In this document: in pieces, positions 47,901-59,900 of the stretch
Layout of the letters: the number at the start of each line of letters is the position of its first letter
Position numbering within the stretch: position 1 is the stretch's first letter
Origin: Atrichornis clamosus
Lineage: Eukaryota > Chordata > Aves > Passeriformes > Menuridae
Assembly (NCBI GenBank): GCA_013400975.1
Contig: WBMZ01015305.1
Coordinates: forward strand, 1-64,000
DNA length: 64,000 nucleotides
Reading direction: 5' to 3'
Notes under the pieces: generated by a model
Databases searched by the model: none
Told to the model about the DNA's origin: nothing
What the model saw: the letters and a program-made list of their open reading frames with translations, nothing else
Translations under genes and position numbers: made by a program

Positions 47901-50900
47901 CAGTGGCAGTGCCAGGGAAGAGGTGAGTGTGTGTACTCCAACCAGTGTTTGTGTTGGACTGCTTCCTGAAAGCTGTTTGCATTTCAGCTGTGCTGTGGCT
48001 GTGTAAAAAGCCTCGAAGATGCTAATTATTTGTGTTGGAATACCATAACACATCAATATGTTCAGTGCAAATCGCCAGCAAGTCCTTTTTTTAATAAATG
48101 TTGCTTAAAGTTTGAATATATTCCACATCCCTTCCCTTATCCCCTTTTCCTTCATTTATTTTTTTGTCACCAGGCTGACAGCAGCACTGTTGTGCTGAGG
48201 TAGGAGGTGAGGACCAGCTTTAGTTGTGGACTACAAATTGTAGATCCCAGCTCCTCTGGCAGAACTGAGCTGTCACCAGAGGTTTCACAACCTTTTCCAG
48301 GCCTTTTCACAACATTCAAGGAGACCACAGCCCATGTTCCCATGTCCATCTTGCCTTCTGCCACGTCCTCATGGATGCTTTTAATGGAATTATGAGTGGA
48401 TTGCCATGTGGTGTCTCATCCTCAGCTTTGGTTTGGATACTTGCATTTTTGCTTCCATGTTAATTCCCAGAAAAGGACCCAGCAGATCCTAAGAACAAGA
48501 TCTCATTTACAGCTGGGTCTCTGGGTTGGAGCTGCTGTGCCCCAGGCCCATGGGAACAGCGTTTCTGTGCATCCCTTGTCCATGGCAAACACAGGGATAG
48601 ACTCCATGGACCCTGCAAGGAAGGAATCGTAAGCACAGCTGCTTTGACTTGTACTTGCCCCAGGGTTTAGGATATCCTGGAAGTGTTCAAAAATATCTAA
48701 ATATGGCACTTGGGGATATGGTTCAGTGGTAGGCCTGGCAGTGCTGAGTTAATGGTTGCACTCAATGATTTTGGAGGTCTCCTCCAGTCTCAATTCTATT
48801 CTATAATTCTATATTAATTACTAATTTATCAAGTACTGTAGCAAAGGTACTGCCTGGCAGTGTGAGTGCATTTGCCAGAGCTCAGCCCTGTCCCTTACTA
48901 CAACTGAAAGGTCCCTTTTTCTCATGCTTTGGCTCTGTACATTTTCTTTTTAATTCAAGATCACTTTCCAAAGCAGTTTGATTTTATAAGTGCTTTTTCA
49001 TAAGGATTTTGAACTTTATTTGCTTTTATGATTTGTCTTCACTTCTAAACTTCCAAAATACAGTGACATTAAAAAAGTCTTTTACTTCATTTTTATGCTG
49101 TGTCACATTAACCATTCAGGAATTAGGCAAATTAAATAATGAGGAGAATAAGCAGCATGTCTTAATAAGTTACTCATTAAAACGGTACAAGAAGACAGCA
49201 GCACTGATTGCTAATGATTTTGGTGACAGAAGGCTCATTCAACTAATGAAATTCATAAAATCTTGGATCAAAATCCTATCTCTGACCTCTAGGTGTGAAA
49301 TGCAAAACAATCAACATTACTGTGCTTGTGCAATGACTCTGGAATATATTGGTTTAATGACAAGCAGTGATGGGAACAGTGCAGGGAAAGTTCTGGTCGT
49401 GCTGTTCTTGTTTTCATTGTACTGCATCAAAAGCATCTTTAGTCATCCAAACAATCAGATGATTTTAGATAAGATGTTTCTTTGCCTTAATCTCATAGAA
49501 AATAACCCTATAAATCTTCATTTGAGCAGGTGTTTACTGTGAGTTGGGCTGGACATGATGTACATTGCAAAATGTCCTGAAAATGCCTTTTCATAGGGTG
49601 TTCCAGTTTTGTGTGTCAAATTCAGCTTAAATCCCTTTTCTAGTTAGTTAAACAAATAAGACTTTAGTCTCATCTGCAAGTTTTCTGTTTTTGTTTCTAT
49701 ATTCTGCAACTTTCCTATTTTAAAAATCTTCACGTGGAGTCTGTTAGAATAAGTGTTGAATTTGAGTATGGAACTAAGAATTAGAAATTTGTGCTGCGCT
49801 CCCACGTCTCATTTTTATCAAACTGGACCCTGGACCTCCTTTCTGTGCTTCCTTTCATCTGTGCTTAGAAAATAGCAGACCTTCTATAGTCCCAAATGTA
49901 GCAAGAATGTTTTCAGGGATGAGTTGTGCTGAAATACTCGTTTTAATGTGACTCCATAAGGCAAATGGATGTTACGGAGACTGTTTGAAATTGAAATATG
50001 TGTTGTTAAAAATGTAGCAGGAGTTACCCATTTTAGGGCAATTGTTTGTTTGCTCTCAAACTGTGTGACCTGCCAGTGCTGCTCCAGAGCTGGAGGCTGC
50101 CAGGCACCCGACAGCTCATTCCTGGATCGCTTTAAGCCACGTGCCGTGGGGCTGCCAAGGGGAAATTGGGCAAGAGGCACACATTCCTCAAAAAGTAGAG
50201 CAGCTGGAGCTTTTGAGACCTTGACTGTGTTAGCTGAGCTTCTCCTGGAACTGGGGGGAGATGCTTGAAGCCAGGGTGGAGGTCTGGAGCCTGCAGGAAG
50301 GCAAGGTGGTGGTGTTCCCTGTGGATGCCATCTCTAGCTCCTTCCAGAGCAAAGTCTCTTGTGCTATCCCGGTCCTGGGTTCCCGTTTCTCCCGGTGAAA
50401 CTTTGGGCTCTCCAGGTTGGTTATGCAGTTGTAGTGTGTCCTGCAAGGCCTGGATAACTGATGTGGCAGCTGGTAGATCTCCAGTGTGCTTCCCATGTGT
50501 GGTCAGCCCCTGCCAAGCCCCTGATGTGCTAACAAGGAACTCCTCCCCTCTCTTCTCCCAGGTGGTAGCGAACGCCGTGGCCGCGCTGTCGGAAATCAGT
50601 GAATCCCATCCCAACAGCAACCTGCTGGATCTGAACCCCCAGAACATCAACAAGCTGCTGACAGCTTTGAACGAGTGCACGGAGTGGGGGCAGATCTTCA
50701 TCCTGGACTGTCTGTCCAACTACAACCCCAAGGATGACCGGGAGGCTCAGAGGTGCGGCGGGTTTTTGGTGCGGGGGAACCTGGGGGCTGCTGGGGGTGT
50801 TACAGCTCAGGGCACTCTGAGGTCTGTGCTGATAACGTAGATAAACATAGATTTGATAACATAGATTTAAAAGCGAGGCTACTTTTGGTCCTTTGGGCTG

Positions 50901-53900
50901 ATGCTGGAAACCTGCCCCTTCCCTCTGCAGAACAACTTTCTCTGTTTTCCTTTTTTTAACGTTTTTTTTTCTATTAAAAAGGCTGGTTCTTGTGGGAACT
51001 GGCACTACTAAGAAGGGATCAGCCCAAGACCAAACCTGTAACAGTGGAAGCACTGTTTGGAGGATTTTCTGGTTTAAAGCAGAATTTTCTTATCTAGTTT
51101 TGCATGTTTGAGAGCGAGAAGCCTTTATAGGTTTGTGGGTTTCCAAAGTACTGCAGGTCTGAGACTGGAATATTTTCCAAGTGAAAACTAGTCTGTGATA
51201 TGGTAGAAGTGAAAATAAAGGTAAGAAATTATTTTTGTTACTGCTCCAAATTCACCCTTGTGTTTTTACCTTTAGCTGCAATGACTAAGCCTAAATAGCA
51301 AGACTGTAGGGTTTAGGTAGTGGGGTGTTAGTTCGTGCACTTCAGGCTTCTTTCTCATCTGTCTCCAGAATCACAAAGTCAGATGGTGTCCCAAAGAAAA
51401 CAAGGAGTCAGCAAGAAAAGTAACTTGGAACAGGGAGACTCTCAGATGATTTATTTCATGTAGATGATGTGGGGGGTGGAGGGGTCACAAGCCCACATGC
51501 AAAATCCTGCACAGGCCATTTTGAATTTGATGGGTTTCTTCCTTGACTCTTTTTTGAGGCACAAAATGCACTGTTTCTAAGAAGCCTGCCAGCTGATTTA
51601 TTTTTCATTTTTTTCCCCACCACCTTCCCCGTTGTGTTCTGTTTCTGTGCCAGAAACAGCTCTTAATGAGTGCTAGAAACCTGCAGAGATCTCCAGGGTG
51701 TCAGGCTGGTGTTATCCCAGCTCTGCCAGACAGGGACCACTAGTCTGAACAACTGTGAACATGTCCCAGTTCCTCAGCTGCAATTCTTCTGTGGAGTGGT
51801 TGATCAAATTGCATGGGCAGGAGCTGCTTTCACTTCCTTGTGTGGAGTTTGTCTTGGAGTCTGCCTCATTTCAGCCAGGGGATTGACAGCACTGGGAAAG
51901 GACACCCTCCTTGGCAGCAAGGCTGGTGTCACTACCCTGTGCGTGGGGAAACTGAGGCACGGAGAGATGAAGCAGCTTGGACATGCAGGTGACCTTGGGC
52001 AGAGGCGGCTGGAGGCTGCCCCAGCTCTGACTTGGACTCCTCAGCTCTTCACTGAGCTGTGCTGCTTCCCTTCCAGCAGGGCTGAAAGCAGATCTTTTGG
52101 GGGAAAAAACTTCAGGAGGCACAGATGGGAATAAGATTGTTCTGGGTTAGCAATAAGCAGGAGGGAGTGGGAAGAAACTTGACAGATGCTGTAAGAAAGA
52201 CCATATGAACCCAAACTTCCTTTCTCTTTGGGATGGGTTGTTTAGGGTGCTGTTTGATTACAGGATCCTTTATGGCAAGTGGTGAAGCTGAAACTTGGGA
52301 TGGATTTAGGTCATTCTTTCCTTGTGTATTCAGAGAAACAGAAATCTTTTTTTGTAGATACAAATGGTTGAAATGACAACAACCCCCCAAGCAAGTCAGA
52401 AGTGTGTATCACCTCTGAATGATTATATGGAGGTTAAAGTGTTTTTCCAATAGCTGTTTTTGTTAAAGTTGTGTTTGTAAGTGACAGACAAGATCACAGA
52501 GATAGCAAACACCACCAGGAAAAGGCAGGAAGCATGTAATTGTCCCTGAGCTAATTGTAGCAGGAGAGAAACTTGAAGGTGTGAGAGAAGACCTTATTTG
52601 CTTCCTGCTGTGTTCAGGAAAACAGGACTTCGCCTGTCCATTGTGAACAAAACAAAAATCAAAGCAGTGTCTGAGAACCTGTCTTCAGCCCTGTGCGGTG
52701 TCCTACATTTAAACTTGAAATATTTGACATTCTGAAATACATTTGAACCCTTTCTTTTGCCCCTGTCCCCAGTATCTGTGAGCGGGTGACCCCCCGGCTG
52801 TCTCACGCCAACTCCGCAGTGGTGCTGTCAGCAGTCAAGGTCTTGATGAAGTTCTTGGAGCTCCTTCCCAAGGATTCTGACTATTACAACATGCTGCTGA
52901 AGAAACTTGCCCCTCCTCTTGTGACCCTGCTGTCTGGGGAGCCTGAAGTTCAGTATGTTGCCCTGAGGAACATCAACTTGATTGTGCAGAAAAGGTAAAG
53001 GCTCAGGGGGTGTTATTCCTGCCTTGTCGGAGGGCACCTGGTTATCTCAGACCTTCAGATATTTCCACATGCACAGAATTTCTTTTAATCCAGGCTCAGA
53101 TCCCTTGAGAGACAGATTAAACTGTCTCATGACTCTGGTAGCCTGAATTAATTTTCTTTACAGCATGCCTGTGATACCACTTTCATGCAGTATTTCTTTA
53201 CCTGCCTCTCTTCACCGTCTTTTTACGAGTAGTCAGAATTGCCCTCTATAAACAAAAATGGCAAATAGGAACAGTTCACAGTGTTCATAGTGCAGTTCAT
53301 CGTGACCTGCAGGAATTCAATGTGTTATTCTGCTCAGCACAGAACCACCAGGCTGGTGACATCCAGAGGGTTGGGGTTTTTTCACCACTTCAGTCCCACG
53401 TACATGTTTTAATGCTACTGTTCCTTGCTGGAAGGGTGAGATAGCTTGGATAGCACTTTGTGATTGTATTCAGGGCAGAGTTAATGTGCACTGGCATCTT
53501 GCAAGTGAAAGTGGAAATGAATTTGTACGTTTTGCATTTAGATAAGGATGTTACTCTTTCACCGAAAATGAGGTCGTTCACTGCCTGTAGTGGTTGGCTC
53601 AGCAATTCAAATGGAGGAAGTGGAGATGTAGCCATAGAAAGACTTGAATTCTACATTTTTTGTGTCTAAACAATGTTTTTATCCAGCCTTCTTTCTCCAA
53701 ATTGGTGATTGTCTGCATGTCCTGGGTGTAAAATCACAGAATCATAGAATGGTTTGAGTTGAAAGGGACCTTAAATATCATCCAGTTCTAGCCTCCCCTG
53801 CAGGTTTCCTTTTCACTAGACCAGGTTAATTCAGAGCCCGGTCCAGCCTGGTCTCGAACACTTCCAGGAGTGGGGAGTACACAGCCTCCCAGGGCAAAAT

Positions 53901-56900
53901 GGCACCATTCTGTTTCTCAGTGAATATTTGGGTAGATTTCTAAAGAAAAGATGCCTTCTGCTACAATAGAGCCCGTTGGGTTTTTTACCAGCCTCGAGTG
54001 ACACAACATTCTGTTTCCTCCAGGCCTGAAATCCTGAAGCAGGAGATCAAAGTGTTCTTTGTGAAGTACAATGACCCCATCTATGTCAAACTGGAGAAAC
54101 TGGACATCATGATCCGCCTGGCTTCCCAAGCAAACATTGCCCAGGTCAGCTGAGGGAATTCTGCTGTGTTCTGGGAGGGGAAAACTCTCTCATGGTCCTT
54201 GTGTGAGGATGTTTGCAGCTGCTGCTGGAGCTTTCCTGGCTTTTAGGCATCACTGTGCCTGGCACAGCGCTCTTTGCAGCTTTTTGAAGGGAGGTGCTGG
54301 ATTTTCCTCCCTGATTTAAATGGTATTGGTATGACCTGGCCTGCGTCGTGACCGTGAGGTAGATCTTGCTTCACAGATGACAATTCCAGGAGGAGAACTC
54401 ATGGCTCCTGTCAAATGAGTCACTGCCAGTGCTGAGCTTGGAATGAGAGGCATGTTTCAAGTGAGAGGGGTGTGCCTGTGAGGGAGACATTCAGAAAGGC
54501 CAAACATTATTGAAGTGTGAATTTCAAGTTAGTAAAATTGTTCAATGCTTGCACAGGCACTCTTCAGAGCTAAAAAAAAAAAATCTTTTGCTTAACTTGC
54601 TTCCAGAGTGGAAATAGCACAAAGCTGAAGCTAAACTGAACTGAGATTTGCTTTGCAGTGTAGATTCTTCTTGTATTTGATATTGGTTTAATGCAAATTC
54701 CTTCCTTAGAGGAGGTGTTTTTGAGTGCATCCCTGGCCATGAGGACAAACACTAATGCAGAATGATTAATGCCTCTGGTTAGTGCTATTATTGTCCTATC
54801 CTAATTGTCACAGAGTAATTTCATTTAATGTGACATTTTGAAGCAGCTCTCTTCAGCTCTCTCCTGATGTTTTTTGGAACTGAGCAAGGTAATTCATGCC
54901 CTTTTTGTGCTGGGGGCATGGAAAATATTTCAAAAATCAGCTTCCATGAGAATATATTCAGAATTTTCTCTTTACTCTTGGTAGGCTCCATACCAATTTT
55001 AATTTATAATGTTCCAATAATCTGGGCTGTTTGCATGAAAGGCAGTGGTGTCTGGAGGGCAGAGTCTGAGATCTGCAGACTAATGAATGAATCTCTTCCT
55101 GCTTCTGAAGAGGCATTCATAAAACAACACAAGCTTTATCAGGAATATGTCCTGGAATGAGACCTGAGAGCAGCTTCCACCCACACCCTCCCTGTGCTGC
55201 TTGAGGAGATTCTCCACCTCCATGCCCATGCTGGCCCAACCTGTCCCAACCAGGATGGTTCTAGCCCAGGGCTTGGGCAGTTTTTGGGAAGCATGAGCTG
55301 CTCAAGCCGGGTGCTCCGAGTGCTGTGCAACATAGATCATCCAAGGAAATAATAAAACTTCAAAACACAGATGTCCCGTCTCCTCCTTGCAGATTTATGT
55401 GTCTGCAGTCTGGCCCTTCATGGCCTCTTTATCTTGTCATTGTCCTGAGCGATTGGCTTTGATCAGAGATTTTTCATAGAACTGTCTGGCTTTGTGCTGT
55501 TCACATCTCCCTCACCATCTACTTGTGACATCACGATTAAATCCCTGATGTCATGTTTGGCATGAGAAACTGAAATAAATTGAGCTTTGGAGGGAATATA
55601 AATTACATGTGGTCTTTTATTAAAATAATTTTTCTAAGATCAGTGATTTAAGACAAAGTAGCTTTTTAGTTAAAGGTCTGGAAGATCCCAGCAGGTCCTG
55701 GGTTTAGCCCTTCATCGGTTTCCATTAGCAAAAACACTGAGACAAAATAATAAATCTTACTTTTAAGAGGAGAAGTATCTTCACACTTATTAATCTCCGT
55801 ATAGATGTTCCAGGGTATCCTCAGATCTCCTCTGCATCTTCTGTTTGGATTCAGTAGGAATCCAAAGGTTCATCTGAGCACAGAAGGGGAGAGATCAAAA
55901 CCGGCTGTTGCCGAGAGCTTTGCATACAGCAAATGTATTTTCAGTGTAGGAAGGAACAGCAACCTTTAAGTTTGGCAAGGCTGATTTTTTTTTCTCCAGC
56001 TCTTGTTCAGGGAAATTCGAAAATAGTCAAGGCCAAGCCACCTTTTGCCTCTGTCCAGCCTACCCCAAGTGCAACCCAAACCAGTGGGTTCCCGAGGCTG
56101 AGGGTGGTGGCAGAGCTTGGCTGTGTTAGCTCTGGCTGTGTGTGGTAGCTGTGGAAGAACATCCTGCTCGTGCTCTGGTGTCCAGGCAGCACCACCTGTG
56201 AGGGTGGGCCGTTCTCTGAGTGTCCCAGGGGCTGACATTGGTGTGGTGTCCCCACAGGTGCTGGCAGAGCTCAAGGAATACGCCACTGAGGTGGACGTGG
56301 ACTTCGTGCGCAAGGCCGTGCGAGCCATCGGGCGCTGCGCCATCAAGGTGGAGGCAAGTATCTGATCCTGGAGGCTCTCTGTGATCCTCTGCCTTCAGAA
56401 ACAACGATGGGCTTTGCCACCTCGTTTCTGTGTTGCTGGAGCTTATGTGTTGGCCATCAAGTGACATGCATACCTCACAGTGATGGGCAGAGCACCACTG
56501 AACAAGAGCGTGCGAGCTGGGAGTACCTCACAGCAGGGTGAGGTGCTCCTCTCACCTTGCAGGCAGAGCAAGGCAGATCATTCATCCTTGATGGAATATT
56601 TTACTGCACTGGCCTTAGTGGAACAATGACCACTTATCCATCCGACTCCTTTAATAGCTGTGGCCTGACCTTTTGAAGGAGGAAGAAGAGATTGTACAGA
56701 GAAACTCAGCATTATGAAACATTTTGTGTCATCCCTCCCCTCCACTTCAGAAGAGCAGAACACACAGGCCTAGAATTGCAGATATTTGGGGCACTTAAGA
56801 GCAATTTATACAAACACAGAGTTACTATTTCTTGTAGATCCCTGTAACTTGTGGCTTCATTTGGAGTGTGCTCTCCTTAGCCTAGATGCTTATGCAAACA

Positions 56901-59900
56901 AGTTCCCAGAAATCCCTGCAGTTACCCAAAACAGGTCTGAAATGTCCTCTGCCAGTTGAACATCCACCGAAGTGCTCATAATAGCATATTATTTTTTTAC
57001 TGATGTCTCTGTTAATTTCCCTGTAAGTGAATTTGAAATGCCTGACAGGAGCTCAGAAATCCTGTGAAGAGAGGAAGGATTTGTGCTGTGGTGTTGGTAC
57101 TTTTCAGTAAACTGATGACTGAGTGCAAAATGTCACATAAGTGGTCTAATTTCAGCTGAGCTCATTTAGCTTTTGCTAAAGTGTGTTCCCATGAGCATTG
57201 CCTGACAGCAGATTTAAATAATAACCTAATCATGCCTGGCTTAGTGTGGTGTCAGTGCACAGGATTCTCTTGTTTCAGCTAGGCTGCTGCAAGTCTGTGC
57301 ACAGAGGACACCAACTTCTGTCCTCTTGAGAGAATTGACTGCCCTTTTGTGCAGCTTTCTCATCCTTCCTTCAGCCCTCAAAGGTTTGTCCCTGCCAGGG
57401 GCTTTCTTTGAAGCGTGGCCCCATGGAGCAGGGGCTGCTGCTTCTGTTTCATGTCTGCAGTTCAAAATAGCAGAGCTCTCCTTCCATGCTGCATCCAGGC
57501 AGGAGCCTGCCTGGATGGAGCCACAGCAGTGACAGTAGAAAATCCCCCTGAGCATGGAAAAGGGCTACAGAGAAGTTAAAAGAAACTGGTGACAGCCCCG
57601 TTTGTAGCAGTGCTGTGCTGGGGGGGGTGGGAGTTTGTTTTAGTTCTCAGCAGGGATTTTCTCACTAGGTTTTGGCCATGTGTCTGTCCTAGTTTCACAA
57701 GGAGAGTGGTGTATTCCTGCAGTATCAAGGTGCTTTTAGAAGTTTTTACCCTTTCCTGCCCTCATCCCCCACATTCCTTTTCCCTCATTCCTGACACCAC
57801 AACTGTTATATTCAATATGGAACGGACTAAAAATAATTCCCCACAAATTTGCAGTGACCCTCTAATTGTAATTGTGCCTCTCCATAAGTCGTTTTGACCT
57901 TGATTTTTAGCACTGCTCCGTTGAAGATGAGGGTGAGGTCTGTTCCCTGCTCTGACAAGAGCCGGATTTAAAAGAGGGCAGATACAGAACAACTCATTAC
58001 GGTGTCCTCATGTCTAGGTTAATCCCTGTCCCCAGTGCATCTGTGTTTACTAGGGGCTGTTTACGCTGTGAGTTATGACAAATGGAACAGCATTCTCACA
58101 GCCATCAGTGTCCAAGTTCCCATGGCTCAGAAATCTGCTTTTTTGACACAGGACGCAGCCGGTGGGAGCTGTTGATGAATGAATATTCACAGAGCACCTC
58201 AGCTCTGCCTTCAAGGATCCTATCTTTTGTCTAATTGTCACTCCTAGGAGAGCAAGACAGCAAATAAATTTGTCTGCTGAGGGTTACCTTTGCTCGTGGT
58301 GCTTGTTTTGGGTATGGAACCAATACACTGAGCAGCAAGATTTTGCCCAGGCTTGAGTAGTTACATGGTTTTGAGGGGTGTCAGAGCATCATCATTTTGC
58401 ACGGATAAGGGTGGGCTTTTGATGGCAGGGCTCAAGAGTTAGCTTGGGTATTTCCACAACAAACTCTGTGGTGGAGCTGCACTTGTCTGGCTTGTGCATC
58501 AGTGTGCTCCACTGACAGCACTACCAGAAGTTGTCATGCCATGCTTTGATTGCAAGGAAAACAAGCGCCACTCCTGTGGGAAAAGGAAATGAAGTGGATG
58601 CAGTAAGAACAGGGATTCCTCTGGAGCAAAGGAGAAGCAGAAGGAGCCGTATTACAGGGATATTTGTCTCATTTCCAGGAGATTCTGCCAGCAGCCTGGT
58701 TCTTAGAAATCATTGAGGCTTATGGCTGAGTGTGATATGTGCTACTTCAGTAATCTTGTGGGCTTTCATTTGGTTTCTGCAGGAAAACAAAGCAATTTTG
58801 ACTTTGGTGGGTTGTCCTCCCTCACTCCAACTTGAAAGCTGTTCTAGTTGGGGCACTCTTTCATCAGTTTGCAGAGCTCTGTGGTCCCCAAGGCTGTCCA
58901 CCTTCAAAAAGCAGTGTGTTTACAAGGGATGGGCTGAGCTGAGATCTGTTTAGTTACAGGGACTGCTCTTCTGGGCATGCGCCCACCCCTGCTCTCTTTC
59001 CGAGGGACTCTTGGGCTAAAAATCATTGCTGCGTATTTCAAAGTGGATGTTGTGCTCTTCCTGGAAAAATCATGCTTCAAAGTGTCTAAAGGAAAGAAAA
59101 CTAAAGCTTAATTTGCTGTTCCTTAAATTCTACAGCTCTTAAAGCTCTGCTTTTGCAGGCTCTGACAGGGCTGCACTGCTTATTGCCAGCCCTGACTGGT
59201 GCTGTAGAGTTGGCCTGGGACAGATTTACCCCCATCAGGTCACTTGTTAAAACATCTGGTGAAAGTTATTGAGATGAAGAGGTGAAATTTCAAGCTCTGA
59301 GGCATCGATCTTCATCTCTGAAGCATCTCTCTTGCAAGGGCTTTGAGCAGGGCTCCCACTGTGAGCAAAGTCAAACTGTGGGGAGCCAGGTCAGTCTCCA
59401 TGAAGTGGAAGTGTCCTGCAGGTCACAGGCCTCAAATCCCTTCTGGAGCAGAAGAGATCAGAGCAGGACATTGTCAGGTTGCCATTCACTGCCTCCATAG
59501 TGGCATAGTACCCATAAAGCTGTGCTAAGGAGGGAGAGGTATCATAAAAAAATACTATACCAATCACCTGCTTTTATGTGGTGCCTCTCTTTACTCTGAC
59601 ACCAATTGTGTTGGATATTGTTTCTGTTTGGTCTGAATTTCAAGGGAGTCTTATGACTTACTGCCAGTTTGCACAGACAGAGCAAATGCTGGTTTCTGGT
59701 GTCCCTCCCTTAGCCCTTGTTTGTGCTGACAGGCCCTGTGTAAGGTACCCCAGAGAGCCATGAGGGCAGAAAATTGCCAAGAGGTTTTAGTCTCTGACCC
59801 AAATTCAGCTTTACAAGTCTTGAGGTTTGTCCTTGAGGTTTTTGCCCATTCTCGAAAAACTGATTCCTGTGACTGAAATGCCATTTCATTCCTCCTCCTC

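Larger units (their letters stand above)
38651..50561 (+). other. AP2B1: Long AP2B1 intron (11.9 kb)
   Basis: This intron separates codons 175 and 176. It contains two CR1 fragments (near 45.7 and 48.7 kb), an ATT-repeat patch at about 46983-47010, a T run at about 46769-46782 and an A/T-rich stop-free block at about 49.0-49.5 kb. I found no nested gene or RNA on either strand. Its size stands out among otherwise 1-5 kb introns. Confidence 0.8.

Noticed and set aside
49009..49542. A 177-residue frame as a nested protein gene
   Set aside because: No recognisable domain, an ordinary A/T-rich composition, and no promoter or splice context. Kept only as a possible conserved element.
50265..50840. 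A 191-residue plus-strand frame as a separate protein
   Set aside because: Only its middle (50562-50752) is the real AP2B1 exon; the rest is intron read in frame.
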